Origin: Lates calcarifer
Lineage: Eukaryota; Chordata; Actinopteri; Centropomidae
DNA: 64,000 bases
Assembly: GCF_001640805.2 (NCBI RefSeq)
Contig: NC_066855.1
Span: 535,071-599,070, forward strand
Direction of reading: 5' to 3'
Under the pieces are notes generated by a model. It ran no database searches. It saw only the letters and a program-made list of their open reading frames with translations, and was not told the origin of the DNA. Made by a program: the position numbers and the translations under genes. This document shows, piece by piece, positions 41,370-51,972 of the stretch. The stretch's first letter is position 1, and each line of letters starts with the position of its first letter.

Positions 41370-41540
41370 CGCCACTGCATTCCACCGCCGCCATTATATG
41401 AATAACCAATTTGTGTGGCAACAAAATAATTGCAGTCTTGACAGGCAAATTTATTATAATTAATGATAATCATTTATCCTCCCTCAGAGTCTGAGAGCTG
41501 ATATTCAAATCATAATAAAACAAGTGTTTACTGCATCTTG
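41370..41540. promoter_or_regulatory. Candidate conserved non-coding element
   Basis: CCGCCGCCATTATATGAATA, AACAAAATAATTGCAG, TTATTATAATTAATGATAAT and TCAAATCATAATAAAAC cluster in 150 bases of a ca10 intron. This is a dense array of homeodomain, POU and SOX-like cores. Confidence 0.35.
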
Positions 41541-42667
41541 CAGAGGAGAGAGAGAGCTGTAACCCGAGCCTGAAAGGACACACATTATTGTATATCAAGG
41601 CTTCCTCTGGGGATTCATGTTTTATTTCACCCCTGCCTTCAGTCACTGATTTGCCCTTTGTGGGTGAACACTGTGTTGGAGGAGTTGTTCAGAGTCAAGT
41701 AGAGAAACTCTGACGAGATTTGCCACTGATGTTTGAAATACGATGTCACGCTGTCGCCACATTGCACTCAGCCTCCCTGAGGCAGGCAGCAGAGGGGAGA
41801 AAGGTGATGTTGGCAGCGAGGACTTTCCTTTGGGAGTGGACAGAGACACGCCTTTAAAATACTAACCGTGTGTATGTTTGGAATTGTTGAATGTAAATTC
41901 CCTCAAGGTTGCTAAAATCCCAAATTCTGAGAAACAATAGAGAGGACGTGACATCGGTGTCCTCGGTGGCTTCTATACCCTGGTGAGCAGCAGGAAACAC
42001 TTGGTCCAGTTTACTCTGCCCTGGGTTCTGTGTGTGTGCAGCCTCTCCTGTCCATCTAATTGGCAGGGTTTGTTGTGTCTGGGCACAGATGGACAGAAAA
42101 CGCTGCAGACACTATTCACGGCTGAGAAAGCTGATTTACAGGTAACAAAGTGCTATTTAAATATTCTGGTTTCAACATGGAAGAACTGAACATCGACCTA
42201 CAGTAAATCAACTAATCACGTCCATATTTGCCAATATTAAAATGAATCCACAGAAAACTGTGGACGAAGGTTTCAAACAACTCAGTGATAACGAGGAAAA
42301 GAGGAGGGGGGGCTGTTAAATTTAGTGAGAAAGTGTAATAAGTTAAATATGTGTTGTGCTCTTATTGGCGTTCTGTGCAGCTGTCAGTCCAGGTCTGTTT
42401 CTGCTTGTATTTGTTCAGATGTTTAAAAAATCTTTTCACATTTCTGCTTCCTGTGAATCATAACTCTGCGTTGTGCCTGTTTATGTTGGTGATGCTGAAT
42501 TGCTGGGGTTCATTAACACCATGCATCGTGACCTCCTTTCCAAATTTCTCTGTAGTTTCTTCAGCAGTTCATGTTTTATTCTTGAGATACACACACAGCT
42601 TTAACAAAGCATCTTTTATTATTTATTCTTATCATCATTGTAAAAATGAAATGTTAAAATAACAACA

Positions 42668-42838
42668 TGTTTGTCTATAACACATACACACATTCACACA
42701 CTGATGGTATGTCAGGGTTGAGTAGTCTTGCCCTCAGATACTTCAGCATGCAGACTGGTGGAGTTAGGGATCAAACCACTGACCTCCTAATTTGTGGGCG
42801 ACCCGCTCTACCTCCTGAGCCACAGCCCCCGCAGTTAA
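42668..42838 (-). mobile_element. tRNA-derived SINE, minus strand
   Basis: Read on the minus strand from 42838, the head is GGGGGCTGTGGCTCAGGAGG followed by TAGAGCGGGTCG. It contains a Pol III A box (TGGCTCAGGAGG, complement of 42811-42822) and a B box (GGTTTGATCCC, complement of 42767-42777) about 33 bases apart, as in a tRNA. The body then reads CTGAAGTATCTGAGGGCAAG and ACTCAACCC, a decayed form of the teleost SINE body GAAGTGTCCTTGGGCAAGA. It is intact enough to classify, but no clear target duplication was found. Confidence 0.75.
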
Positions 42839-43289
42839 AGGGGTTTTCAATGTAAGGACTGTGAGTGTTTTTTCAGCAGAATAGCTGGCAGCTCTGCTCA
42901 GATAGACTGATAGCTGTAGCTGTGGTGGAGCTGCCAAACCACAGGGAAAACAAGGCCAGCTGTTTTTTTTTAACATGCCATTCCCTTTTGCCATGTTCTC
43001 CTCGCTCAGACAACTGTTTCTGAGTGAAATGGCGACTAGAAAACCTCCTCCACCACCTCCCCCATAGCCCACCCCAGCCTTTCTCTGTGACTTCAAGGTC
43101 CAATAAAGTGTTTCATAATCGAAAATACAGAAAAATCTCTGAGTCTCTCTCTCCCTCTCTCTGACTCCCTCTCGCCCCCATCTGCAGATGAGTGGTGGCT
43201 GCGCGTGTCCTTGAAACGTGAACAAAGAGAGAAATATTCAAACTTTTTAAAGCAAAGCATCCTTCTGAAATGGCAGCCTGTGGGAGGAT

Positions 43290-43306
43290 GGGGGGGGGGG
43301 GGGGGG
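43290..43306 (+). repeat. G17 homopolymer run
   Basis: Seventeen consecutive G, followed by a GT tract to about 43322. Homopolymer length is prone to sequencing error. Confidence 0.85.
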
Positions 43307-43400
43307 ATCTGTGTGTGTGTGTGGGAGCATTAACACTCCAAAGCTTTCGTCTTTAAATCACCCCTTCATATCTCCTAACTCATCATGCCTTTTTCTTTGC

Positions 43401-43403
<3 letters not shown>

Positions 43404-43457
<54 letters not shown>

Positions 43458-43460
43458 TGT
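43404..43460 (+). repeat. (CT)n-(GT)n compound microsatellite
   Basis: About 18 CT units pass directly into about 10 GT units. Confidence 0.95.
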
Positions 43461-43567
43461 TCAGTCTTTTGTTATTGCACACCATGGCCCATGGAAGTAG
43501 GAGATCAAAATTCAAACGTTAAAAACAGCTATCACATGAAATACATCTCATATGGTAGAAATTAGAA

Positions 43568-43568
<1 letters not shown>

Positions 43569-43601
<33 letters not shown>
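43569..43601 (+). repeat. (CA)n microsatellite
   Basis: About 16 CA units. Confidence 0.95.
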
Positions 43602-43603
<2 letters not shown>

Positions 43604-45599
43604 CAGATAAAATAAGAATTATCAGCACAGTCTAAATATTCATACACCACAGACCTTGTTGGGATTAACCAGTGCATTGATGATGTTAGTGACCACCTTA
43701 TTAAATCTACACATGCATTTGTATTCATAGGTTTTATTATCAGTACCTGACATGTGGGTGTTTTTATGCTGATGAACATACATGCCTGTATAAACACCAT
43801 CCTGCAGGGGTAGGACAGGCTAATCCCTGAACTAAAGAGACTTCACATCAGTTGAGCACATATAAAATTTGCTCCTCTGAATATATGGTTTATAGTGAAA
43901 TGTATCTCACCTGAAGCACTGCAGCCGTTGCCATGTCAAGGATAACTCCAGTTTCTTATTATTATTACTTGCATCTTATTTTTGCAGTATTATCACTTAA
44001 TGGAAATGTCAGAATAATTGCTGAGATTTGGGAACAAGGAGACAAAGTCGTCCTCTGTGACAAGAATCACAGGTGATGATCCAAACCACTTAATATTTGG
44101 TAAAACTACAAGTTTGCGACGAGCAAATGCAGCCTCAGTCCAAACATCCGCTCTGAGGAAGAAGTAGCAGGCAGAGGTCAACTCATCTAAAAGGTGAGGC
44201 CATGAAAAAGAAACCAGAGGAGTGAGAGGAGTGACGCTCTGCTGCCTTTCACCTGCACTGGTTAACATGAGCTAGGTACAATAATAATTTCAGTCACTGT
44301 GATCCATCAGGGAGCCACCAGCATCTGTTAAGGTGGAATGTTTTCTTGCATGAGTTAAATATGAAAGCTTTGACCATTCCACTTGTTTTCACTGGCTGTC
44401 TTGCACGACATGTGTTGTGATAACTGGATCACACACTTAAAAATGGTCCTGCCTTTTAACTATGAATACTGGATTTCACTGTGTGAATTGAAGCAGCTTT
44501 GAGTTCACCTTCGTTTTCTCTCTCAGATAAGTTTATCACTGTAATTTATTCAAAAACCATAATTGTGTCATGAATCATGAATCTGTCGTTAGTATTGATC
44601 ATTAGAATCATATCATTGCTCTTTTTGCCGTTAAACCCCGTCACAGTCGGCACATGCTGGTCCGATATTCTCTGCTGTTGAAGACCAGAGAGAAAACAAC
44701 CAAACCATCAAATTAATAATCATGAGACTGACAAACACACTGTGTGTGTTTTCTTACTAATGCGACCTCTGTGTGCAAGTCTGCTCTCCTGACTGAATAT
44801 ACAGGAGTGTGTGAGAGAGACACTGATGTTGTTCTGTGTATTCACTGGCCGACTGCTGCCATACACAACCTTGGTGTGTGTTCAGCTCAGCTCCCCTGGA
44901 GCTGCTGTACAGTCTAATCTGAAAATGAAACACCTTGGTCTTTTAAGAAGTGCTAAAATATTCCAGATATTATTCCTCCACCAGGTTGGCTCAGGTTTTA
45001 GACACTGAGAGAACGCTCAACTATCCTATTACCCTCTGATTAGAAAAAGCAAAAGGAAAAAAGAGCAGGTGAAAACCTTTAATATATTTACACTGATCCT
45101 CTGACAGAATTCCATAAAACACATAAGGCATCATGGGAAATCCAGGACAAGGCGTGCAGGTTAAAGGGCCATTCTGCTGAATGATTTAGTGGTTAGAGAA
45201 CAGTTAGCAGTGTAGTAAAGTGTACCAGAAGTGTTTAGATTGATTTCCTTCCTTCCAGGCAGCTGCTGCTTTGTGTTCATTTCAGCAGCTCGCTGTTGCT
45301 GTACAGACTGGAAACGTAAGTGATCCATCACAGGGAAGAAATCCTCTCTTTATTTTTTTGTCAGAGTTATGTTGAAGTAAGGTCATACAGGGACTGGACT
45401 GAAAACACTTGCTGGTGGTATATTCAAGGACACGCTAACTTTTGAGGGAACCTGCTCTCAAACATCATTTTAATAACAAACATGTTTGTTTTATTGTTCG
45501 TCTTCTGATGGTGATTTTCTGGAAATATAATTTAGCTTATCACATCTTAGCATGTCAGTTAGTCTCATACTTCAGCCTTTAAATGACATTTTTCTGTCA

Positions 45600-45725
45600 A
45601 CTCTGCAGCTGTTCTCGTTTCATGAACATCAGAATCCCTGGTTCAAGTCTGACTGGGAACCCAGGCCGTATGACATGTATGCATGTCTCCTGTCATCTAT
45701 CTTCTGTCAGTGTAAAAGTCCCTTC
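45600..45725 (+). repeat. Possible decayed SINE/dispersed repeat
   Basis: CCTGGTTCAAGTCTGACTGG (B-box-like GGTTCAAGTC), followed by TGTATGCATGTCTCCTGTCA and TCTATCTTCTGTCAGTGTAA, resembles a fish repeat that reads GGTTCGAGTCCGACTG...GCATGTCATCCCC...CTGTC. No clear boundaries were seen. Confidence 0.4.
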
Positions 45726-46699
45726 AGGAAAGCTTTTCAGATGCTCCTGTTCACAACTGCAATGTAACACGATGATAAATTAACCTGACAGTTTCGAGCC
45801 TCTGCTTCCTCAGCTCTGCAAATTGCAAATTTCAGTGGAATGGATAAAACCCAGTGGTTGCCTGGATGGGAGTAATCAAACAACAGTCTGCAGCCATGCC
45901 ATCCTCTCAGGACTTTAATCAATCGAGATATTTCTGTCTGGAGTGGTGTGGAGCGCCATCCGACCACGTGACCAACCAACACTGTCGTCCACAGAACCCC
46001 ACGGCGAGCACGATAAAAACCCGGTCTGTGCTGTGGGAGATGATGTAACTACTTGGTTAAAAACCTTCAACACATCTGCTGCAGCCACAGTACTGGACTG
46101 GCCACTGTCTGATAGTTTTTCTTACGACAGTCAGCCTTGTACAAACAGAGTTAAACAGAGTTATTTCTATCACAGGTGATTGTGAGGAGTTAATTTAAAA
46201 AAAGACAGAGACAGTGAAAGCTTTTTCAGTTTGCTGTAATTCTGCATCTTCACCATCTGAGAACAATCATAATGTAAGGAGCTATGATCTTTCAACATGA
46301 GTGAGGAAGAGAACTCAGTACCGTAACTCATTATAATAATGTCAGACCATAGTGGAGAACTGTGGACTTTGTATTCTTTCATTTTCACTCACCTTTCTTA
46401 CCCATTATCACTCATTATCAACTGATGAAACAATACGATGATGGACAACATATTTAAAATGATGCATTCAAATAACATTTGTGTGAGCAGATTAAATTAC
46501 ACTAATAAATTCAGCAGAGAGCTAGCCTCTACAAACTGAGGGAGACTCGGCTCGTTGCTTAAGAGAGGATCCAGCTATATTTAATACAAATCTCGTTAAG
46601 TGTTTGAGAAGGATTCGCCATAGGCAGCTGTTCCAACCATTTTAAACCCCTATCAATCACAGACACACACTTCATATGTCCTCTTTCAAACACACATGG

Positions 46700-46970
46700 A
46701 AATCACATTGAGCTGCTATCGCTGTGGCAGATTATCAGTCACAGAGCTTTTGATGAGGAAAGCTTGTTCTGTTTTATTTTCTCTTCCCCTAATTATCATT
46801 AATCACTATTAAATAGCACATTTCGCCCACATCTGCACTGTGGCTTCCTTCCTTCAATGCACATCAATGCATGGCTTTTTCTGAAAAAGGCAAACATGCA
46901 GAAATACATAGAACTAAATAAGAACGCTAGCTAAATTTGGGATTATGATCAATTACCACTTCATTAGGAT
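46700..46970. promoter_or_regulatory. Candidate conserved non-coding element
   Basis: TGGCAGATTATCAGTCACAG, CTAATTATCATTAATCACTA, TTCAATGCACATCAATGCAT and GGGATTATGATCAATTACC lie within 270 bases with no simple repeats. The repeated ATTA/ATGCA cores suggest homeodomain and POU binding. Confidence 0.35.
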
Positions 46971-47248
46971 GATGGACACAAAGATGATGATTTCTAGTGC
47001 TCGTGTGTCGGCGTGGTAGCAGGCCCTGTCCGTTAGTTTATGGATCTACACAGTTAATCTGAAGGAGGAAGGACAGGTGGCTGGAAGTTGAGATTGAGAG
47101 CGTCATTTCCAGCCCAGCGCTTTTAAACCTCCTCTCACCGTTAACGCTGGACACCTCGCTTCTGCTATCGACTTGCTGTCTTCATATTTCCCTGCCCCTC
47201 GGGCCAGGCAGCCATTATGCCATAAAGAGGCTGTCATGACCCCCTGAC

Positions 47249-47270
47249 ACACACACACACACACACACAC
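47249..47270 (+). repeat. (CA)n microsatellite
   Basis: About 11 CA units. Confidence 0.95.
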
Positions 47271-48179
47271 TCCTGAGAGCGCTGGGCAGCCAAGCAGTAG
47301 TGACCCTTCACACCCAGTGTTGTTTCAAACCCCTTCCACTCAGTGTAGATTCCAATCCAGGTTTAACCGACTGAAGAGCTGTTAGTGTAGCTTCCTGTGT
47401 GATATGTTGGTCTGAGCTTTTCCACATAGAAACACAGAACACTGACTCCTCATGAACTTATTGTGGAGTCAGTGTAAAGATATATGTGTTCAGGTTGAGA
47501 GATTACTTTTGGATCCTAGCTGTGGCTAATTCAAGTTCATTTTAAATGGTCACTGATTTATTTGTCGAGCTATCTCAGTTTGTGAGATATCACATTTCCA
47601 AAGCTGCTCCGGCACCGTAGCTGAAAATATTTCAGGTTCATTCTTGAGTGAGAAGAACGTGTAGCAAAAGGTCCACACCAGCTTTTCAGAGCTTTAAACC
47701 CCTCCTCACCGTCTGCCTCAGCTAATGGAGCTGGTTCAGGTATCATCAGACTGTGGAACTTCATTGGTTCGTTCTGATTTGATTTGATAATCATTGTCAG
47801 TTCTGGACTCCAGTTCAGTCAAGTGCTGTTGAACTCAAACCCTAATTTGTATTAACTCTGCAGCATCTATCACAACATATTATGTGTTCTGTCTGTGTCT
47901 CTGTCATCATCACTATCTGTTCAGTAGCATCAGGAACAGAGTGTTGTGGCTGAATCGTAATAGACTGTACCTGTTAAATGTGTAGAGGTGTTACTGTATT
48001 CAGTAGTTAGTGTGAGTGTGTTTGAACAGAGGGACGCTGTGATAAATGATGTAGTGCTACAGGCCCACAGGTTTGGCCAATTCTGACCCCTTTTGCAACT
48101 GTTTCTATATCTAATTACAACCTCTATTTTCTCCCTCTTTTGCTCTGCATCTCCCTCTTTTTCTTCTCCATTTGGCAGA

Positions 48180-48440
48180 CATTCTCACTTTATTATGGCC
48201 CACGCTGGCCTTTTATTGCCCAGCAGCAGCAAACTTTGTGCAATTTGTCATTGAGGGAGTGTGGATGAGTTCTTTTGGCTGCCTCTGCCGCTCTTACCTA
48301 AAAATCTAATCAGATCAGCGCAGGGCCCTAATCACTTCCTCTCTCGCCTTGATTGCATTTATAGACGTTCTGTCGCTCTGCGCTCCCCCAATCGAGCATT
48401 TCATAATTACTCTCCTCTTACATTTGTTTATTTATATCCT
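48180..48440. promoter_or_regulatory. Candidate conserved non-coding element
   Basis: CTTTTATTGCCCAGCAGCAG, AACTTTGTGCAATTTGTCAT, TCTAATCAGATCAGCGCAGG, GATTGCATTTATAGACG and CATTTCATAATTACTC run without simple repeats. The block sits just upstream of the retroposon fragment at 48631. The evidence is motif density only. Confidence 0.35.
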
Positions 48441-48630
48441 CCAGTACAGTATGTGCCAAGCCCTTTGCCGATGAACGAGGATGAGAAGTTTATGGAGGTG
48501 GGGAGAGAAAGACTGAGAGCCTTTGGGAAAGATCTGGAAATCATTACCACCCCTTTGTGCTTGAAATAAGTGCTTTAGTACTACAGCCTAAGGACAATAA
48601 ATTAGGAGCTATATGTTATATTAGTGTGAC

Positions 48631-48728
48631 TGTTTTGCCAATTTAAGCTGGGATAGCCCCCCCCACCCATGACCCTTAACAGATAAGCAGTATAGATAAT
48701 GGGTGGATGGATGTTTTGCCAATTTAAG
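48631..48728 (+). mobile_element. Truncated retroposon fragment with perfect 17-bp target-site duplication
   Basis: TGTTTTGCCAATTTAAG occurs at 48631-48647 and again, identical, at 48712-48728. Between them is a 64-bp insert beginning CTGGGATAGCCCC, with GACCCTTAACAGATAAGCAG and ending GGGTGGATGGA. The insert is the 3' end of a common fish retroposon (GGGATAGGCTCCAGC...CCTGAACAGGATAAGCGG, with a TGGA-type tail). This is what target-primed reverse transcription of a heavily 5'-truncated copy leaves behind. Confidence 0.8.
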
Positions 48729-49129
48729 TTAAAAGGAGTGGCAAATTTATAATTTTTTAAAAAACTATTTAAAGGTGGGAACTCAGCAAGAGCACTATAA
48801 TTATACTGAATAACAGTATGGACGGGGAAATCTTCCTTCTCTTGTTGATCACGTGGCCAGCAAGTTACGGATGTGTTTAGATTGAAAATGGACTTCAGGG
48901 AGCGACATTGGTGAAACACTCAGGTAATAGATTCTTGAGCTTGAAGATCATCAAGACAGAATACCAAAACAGGTACAGACAATTTAGATGTGGTGCAGAC
49001 TGCAACCTCAGCACATTCAATTTGTCAAAGAAGTGATGGATGCTGCATAACAGTGCCGAGGCTCATCTCTAATCTGAGTGTGTTAACATTATCAATGAAA
49101 GAACTGTGTGTGTTTTGGCCTTTTAACAC

Positions 49130-49950
49130 ATAGAGCTCAAAAGTAATTGAATACTTTGGTTAGTTCATGCTTAAAAGAGCATACATGTAGCTCAGGGTTG
49201 AGACTGAGGTGGAGATGTCTGTTATTATGAGGAGCAAAGAGGTGACCATGCAAGTGAAGAAGATAATAAACCTATCAGAGAGATATCAAAGGCAGTTCGT
49301 TTGTCCAAATCAACTGGTAGACTCTAAAAGTGTGGCAATGGCGAATGACCTGCTAGACCGAGGGGCTTAAGGAAAATCAATTACAAGGTGATGAAAATAC
49401 CATTGATGACTGCACAGCTGAAGAATAGTCCTCAGGATGTAGGCGTTCATGTTTCTTTGTCAGCGATCAAGACGTAGTGACCATAACCTCAGAGGACTCA
49501 CCACGAGATGTAAACAGAAAGGGCTGGCTGCAGTTTGAAATTAACCGGTAGAGTTGACCCAAAGACACCACCTCACCTCTCAAACATGGTGGTGGTTCTG
49601 TTATGTCTTGGGCATGTGTGGCTGCCAGTGGAACAGGATGTTAAGGATGTGTGTACAGAAGCATTCTGTGTACTTAGATTCAGCCTAATGCATCTGAACT
49701 CATTGGACAACAGTTCACCATTCAGCAGGACAATGACTCTAAACACACGGGCAAAGCAACCAGAAAGCTTTTCATGGTGAAGAAGTGGGATGTCCTTGAC
49801 TTGGCCCACTCAGTCGTGTATACATGAACACATAAGCCAGATGGATTCATCTCTGCTGGCTCTCGACTTCCTGTGTGTGTTCTCTTTGTCAGAACAGGTT
49901 TTAAAACCACTTTTACAGGTTGCAAGTTGAGCAGTACCTCCTACCCACGT
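49130..49950 (+). pseudogene. Decayed Tc1/mariner-type transposase, plus strand
   Basis: Reading across broken frames, the stretch near 49230 gives an MRSKEVTMQVKKIINLSE-like helix-turn-helix start. 49585-49640 resembles the NVMVV..C..H.WLPVEQD block, and 49725-49800 gives QDNDSKHTGKATRKLFMVKK followed by WDVLDLAHS. The Q-D-N-(D/E)-x-K-H-T motif with its following basic segment is the second catalytic Asp region of Tc1-family transposases. Several stops and frameshifts are present. It ends about 530 bp before a ca10 exon. It differs in sequence from the other Tc1 remnants in the window, so it belongs to another lineage. Confidence 0.7.
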
Positions 49951-50453
49951 CCAAACATCATTAAAAGGCTGGAATATTGAACAGCCGGAGTGGATGAAGC
50001 ATCTGTGTCAGTGAAACATTAACCTCATGCTGGGAGATGGTTTATCCACTCTCACCTCAACCTCTGAGAGCTGGCTGGCCTTGGATAAAAATGATGACAG
50101 CATCTCTACCTTTTTATGTCCCTTATTACTTCTATCCACATCTACACTGAATATAAAAATGTTCTGAACACCAGCTCTTTCCATTAAACTGACTGTCTCT
50201 GTGAATCCATGGGAGAGATTTGATCCCATATCGATTTTCCCTTTTAAATCATCTGACATGTTGTAGCAGAGAGGAAGGATTTAGCAGAATGAGGGATTCT
50301 TGACTTAAGGCAACCAAGATATAGATTTTCTAGAGGGGTGTTCAACTCCAAGATTTCTGTTTGGTACTCACTGTGGAGATCAGCTTTGTGTCTCAGTGTC
50401 ATGCTGTTTAAGTTGTCAGCTGAAAATGTCAGATTGTGATTTCCTTTCAGTAA

Positions 50454-50648
<195 letters not shown>

Positions 50649-51627
50649 TGAATTTTATCTTGACATGTCCCAGCAGCTGCTATGATGACATTTTGTAATG
50701 GGTCATATACTGGACACCCAACAGAATACTAATCATTGTATTGCATAGGAGTTTTCTACATTCCTCTGTACATACTGAATTTAAGTTACCAGCTACGACG
50801 ACTGTACAAGGAACCTGACCTGGTTTAATCAGTGTTTAAATATAACAAGACAGTTACAGTGTACAGTACACAGACTGAACTTGTAGGGCAAAATGAAACA
50901 GGGCTTAACATCATGTTCAGCTCAGACAAGACTCAATTAAAGGTGGACCAAGTGTTCATCCAAGTGTAGCAACACTGACATGGTCACAAACATGTAGGAG
51001 TGTTTTCCTTCCTAATTGCATTCACTCTTGTGCTGCAAAAAATCTGCCAGGTTTTAAATTATTAACTCTCTAAATCCAGTTGATGCAGTTTTTAATCCTA
51101 ACTCACAACCTGCTTCTTAGTCTGTGTCATAACTCAAACATGAACTCAGATTCTACACACTGCAGATTCATCACATTTAGACATTTTCTTCCATAAACTC
51201 CATTAACTGTTGACTGTCAATCAGTTTTAGAGGAAAAAATACACGTGTTAGGTGTAAGCCATAGCTAAGTGCTTGACTGCATGATATTATTACCCTTAAG
51301 ATTTACATGACCCAGTGTGTGATGAAAAACTAAAATCATATCCATTTCAAAGGAAGAAAAAGAAGAAAATAACAGGCCACTTCACAGCAGGCATTTTGAC
51401 TGGTTGTAATAGGAAAAGCACAGTAACACTAACAATGGCTCTGTCTCTGCTTCTCCTGTTGTGACATGTCAAAATGTCTTCTTTGAAAAAAGACTGAAAG
51501 GTCCAGGAAACTTTGCAGTTGATTTGCTCATGAATATATTTATTTTATTCATCCTGAACATGACAGGAATAGTTTTTATTTATCAAACAATGTCAGGCAA
51601 GGTGCACCAGAAAAGCTCTAAATCAAA

Positions 51628-51972
51628 TCAGTATTTAGCGTGACCACCCTTTGCCTTTAAAACAGCACCAGTGTACTCTGTACACCTGCACACTGTTTTT
51701 CTAGGCTCTTGGCAGGTAGGTTGTTCCAGGCATCTTCCTCTGTGGAATTTAGGCTGTCTCAGTGTCTTCTGTCTCTCTCTGTAATCCCAGACCGACTCCA
51801 CAATGTTGATATCAGGGCTCTGCCGCACCATCTGTTGCAGGACTCCTTGTTCTTGTCTCTGAAGATAGTTCTTTATGACTCTGACTGTGTGTCTGGGCTC
51901 ATTGTCACGCTGCAGAATAAAGTTAGAACCAGTCACATGGCTCCTGTGTGATGGATGTGATCCTATGAGCAT
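51628..51972 (-). pseudogene. Tc1-like transposase, C-terminal fragment, minus strand
   Basis: The minus-strand frame contains FILQRDNEPRHTVRVIKNYL, then GVLQQMVRQSPDINIVESVW, and ends AVLKAKGGHAKY. These match the end of Tc1-family transposases: the DN..(K/R)HT motif with the second catalytic Asp, the SPD-N motif, the catalytic Glu in IVES, and the KAKGG terminus. The amino-terminal part with the helix-turn-helix and first Asp is absent, so the element is dead. The middle (after QKTLRQPK) is rearranged relative to the family. It lies in a ca10 intron in antisense orientation, about 1 kb from the exon at 50484. Confidence 0.85.

Noticed and set aside
42767..42822. Possible tRNA gene from A and B boxes
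   Set aside because: No acceptor-stem pairing or anticodon arm could be drawn, and the SINE body follows directly, so it is a SINE head.
42764..43225. 153-codon minus-strand open frame
   Set aside because: Its C-terminal part is the translated head of the SINE (AVAQEVERVAHKL-like), and the rest spans pyrimidine-rich repeats.
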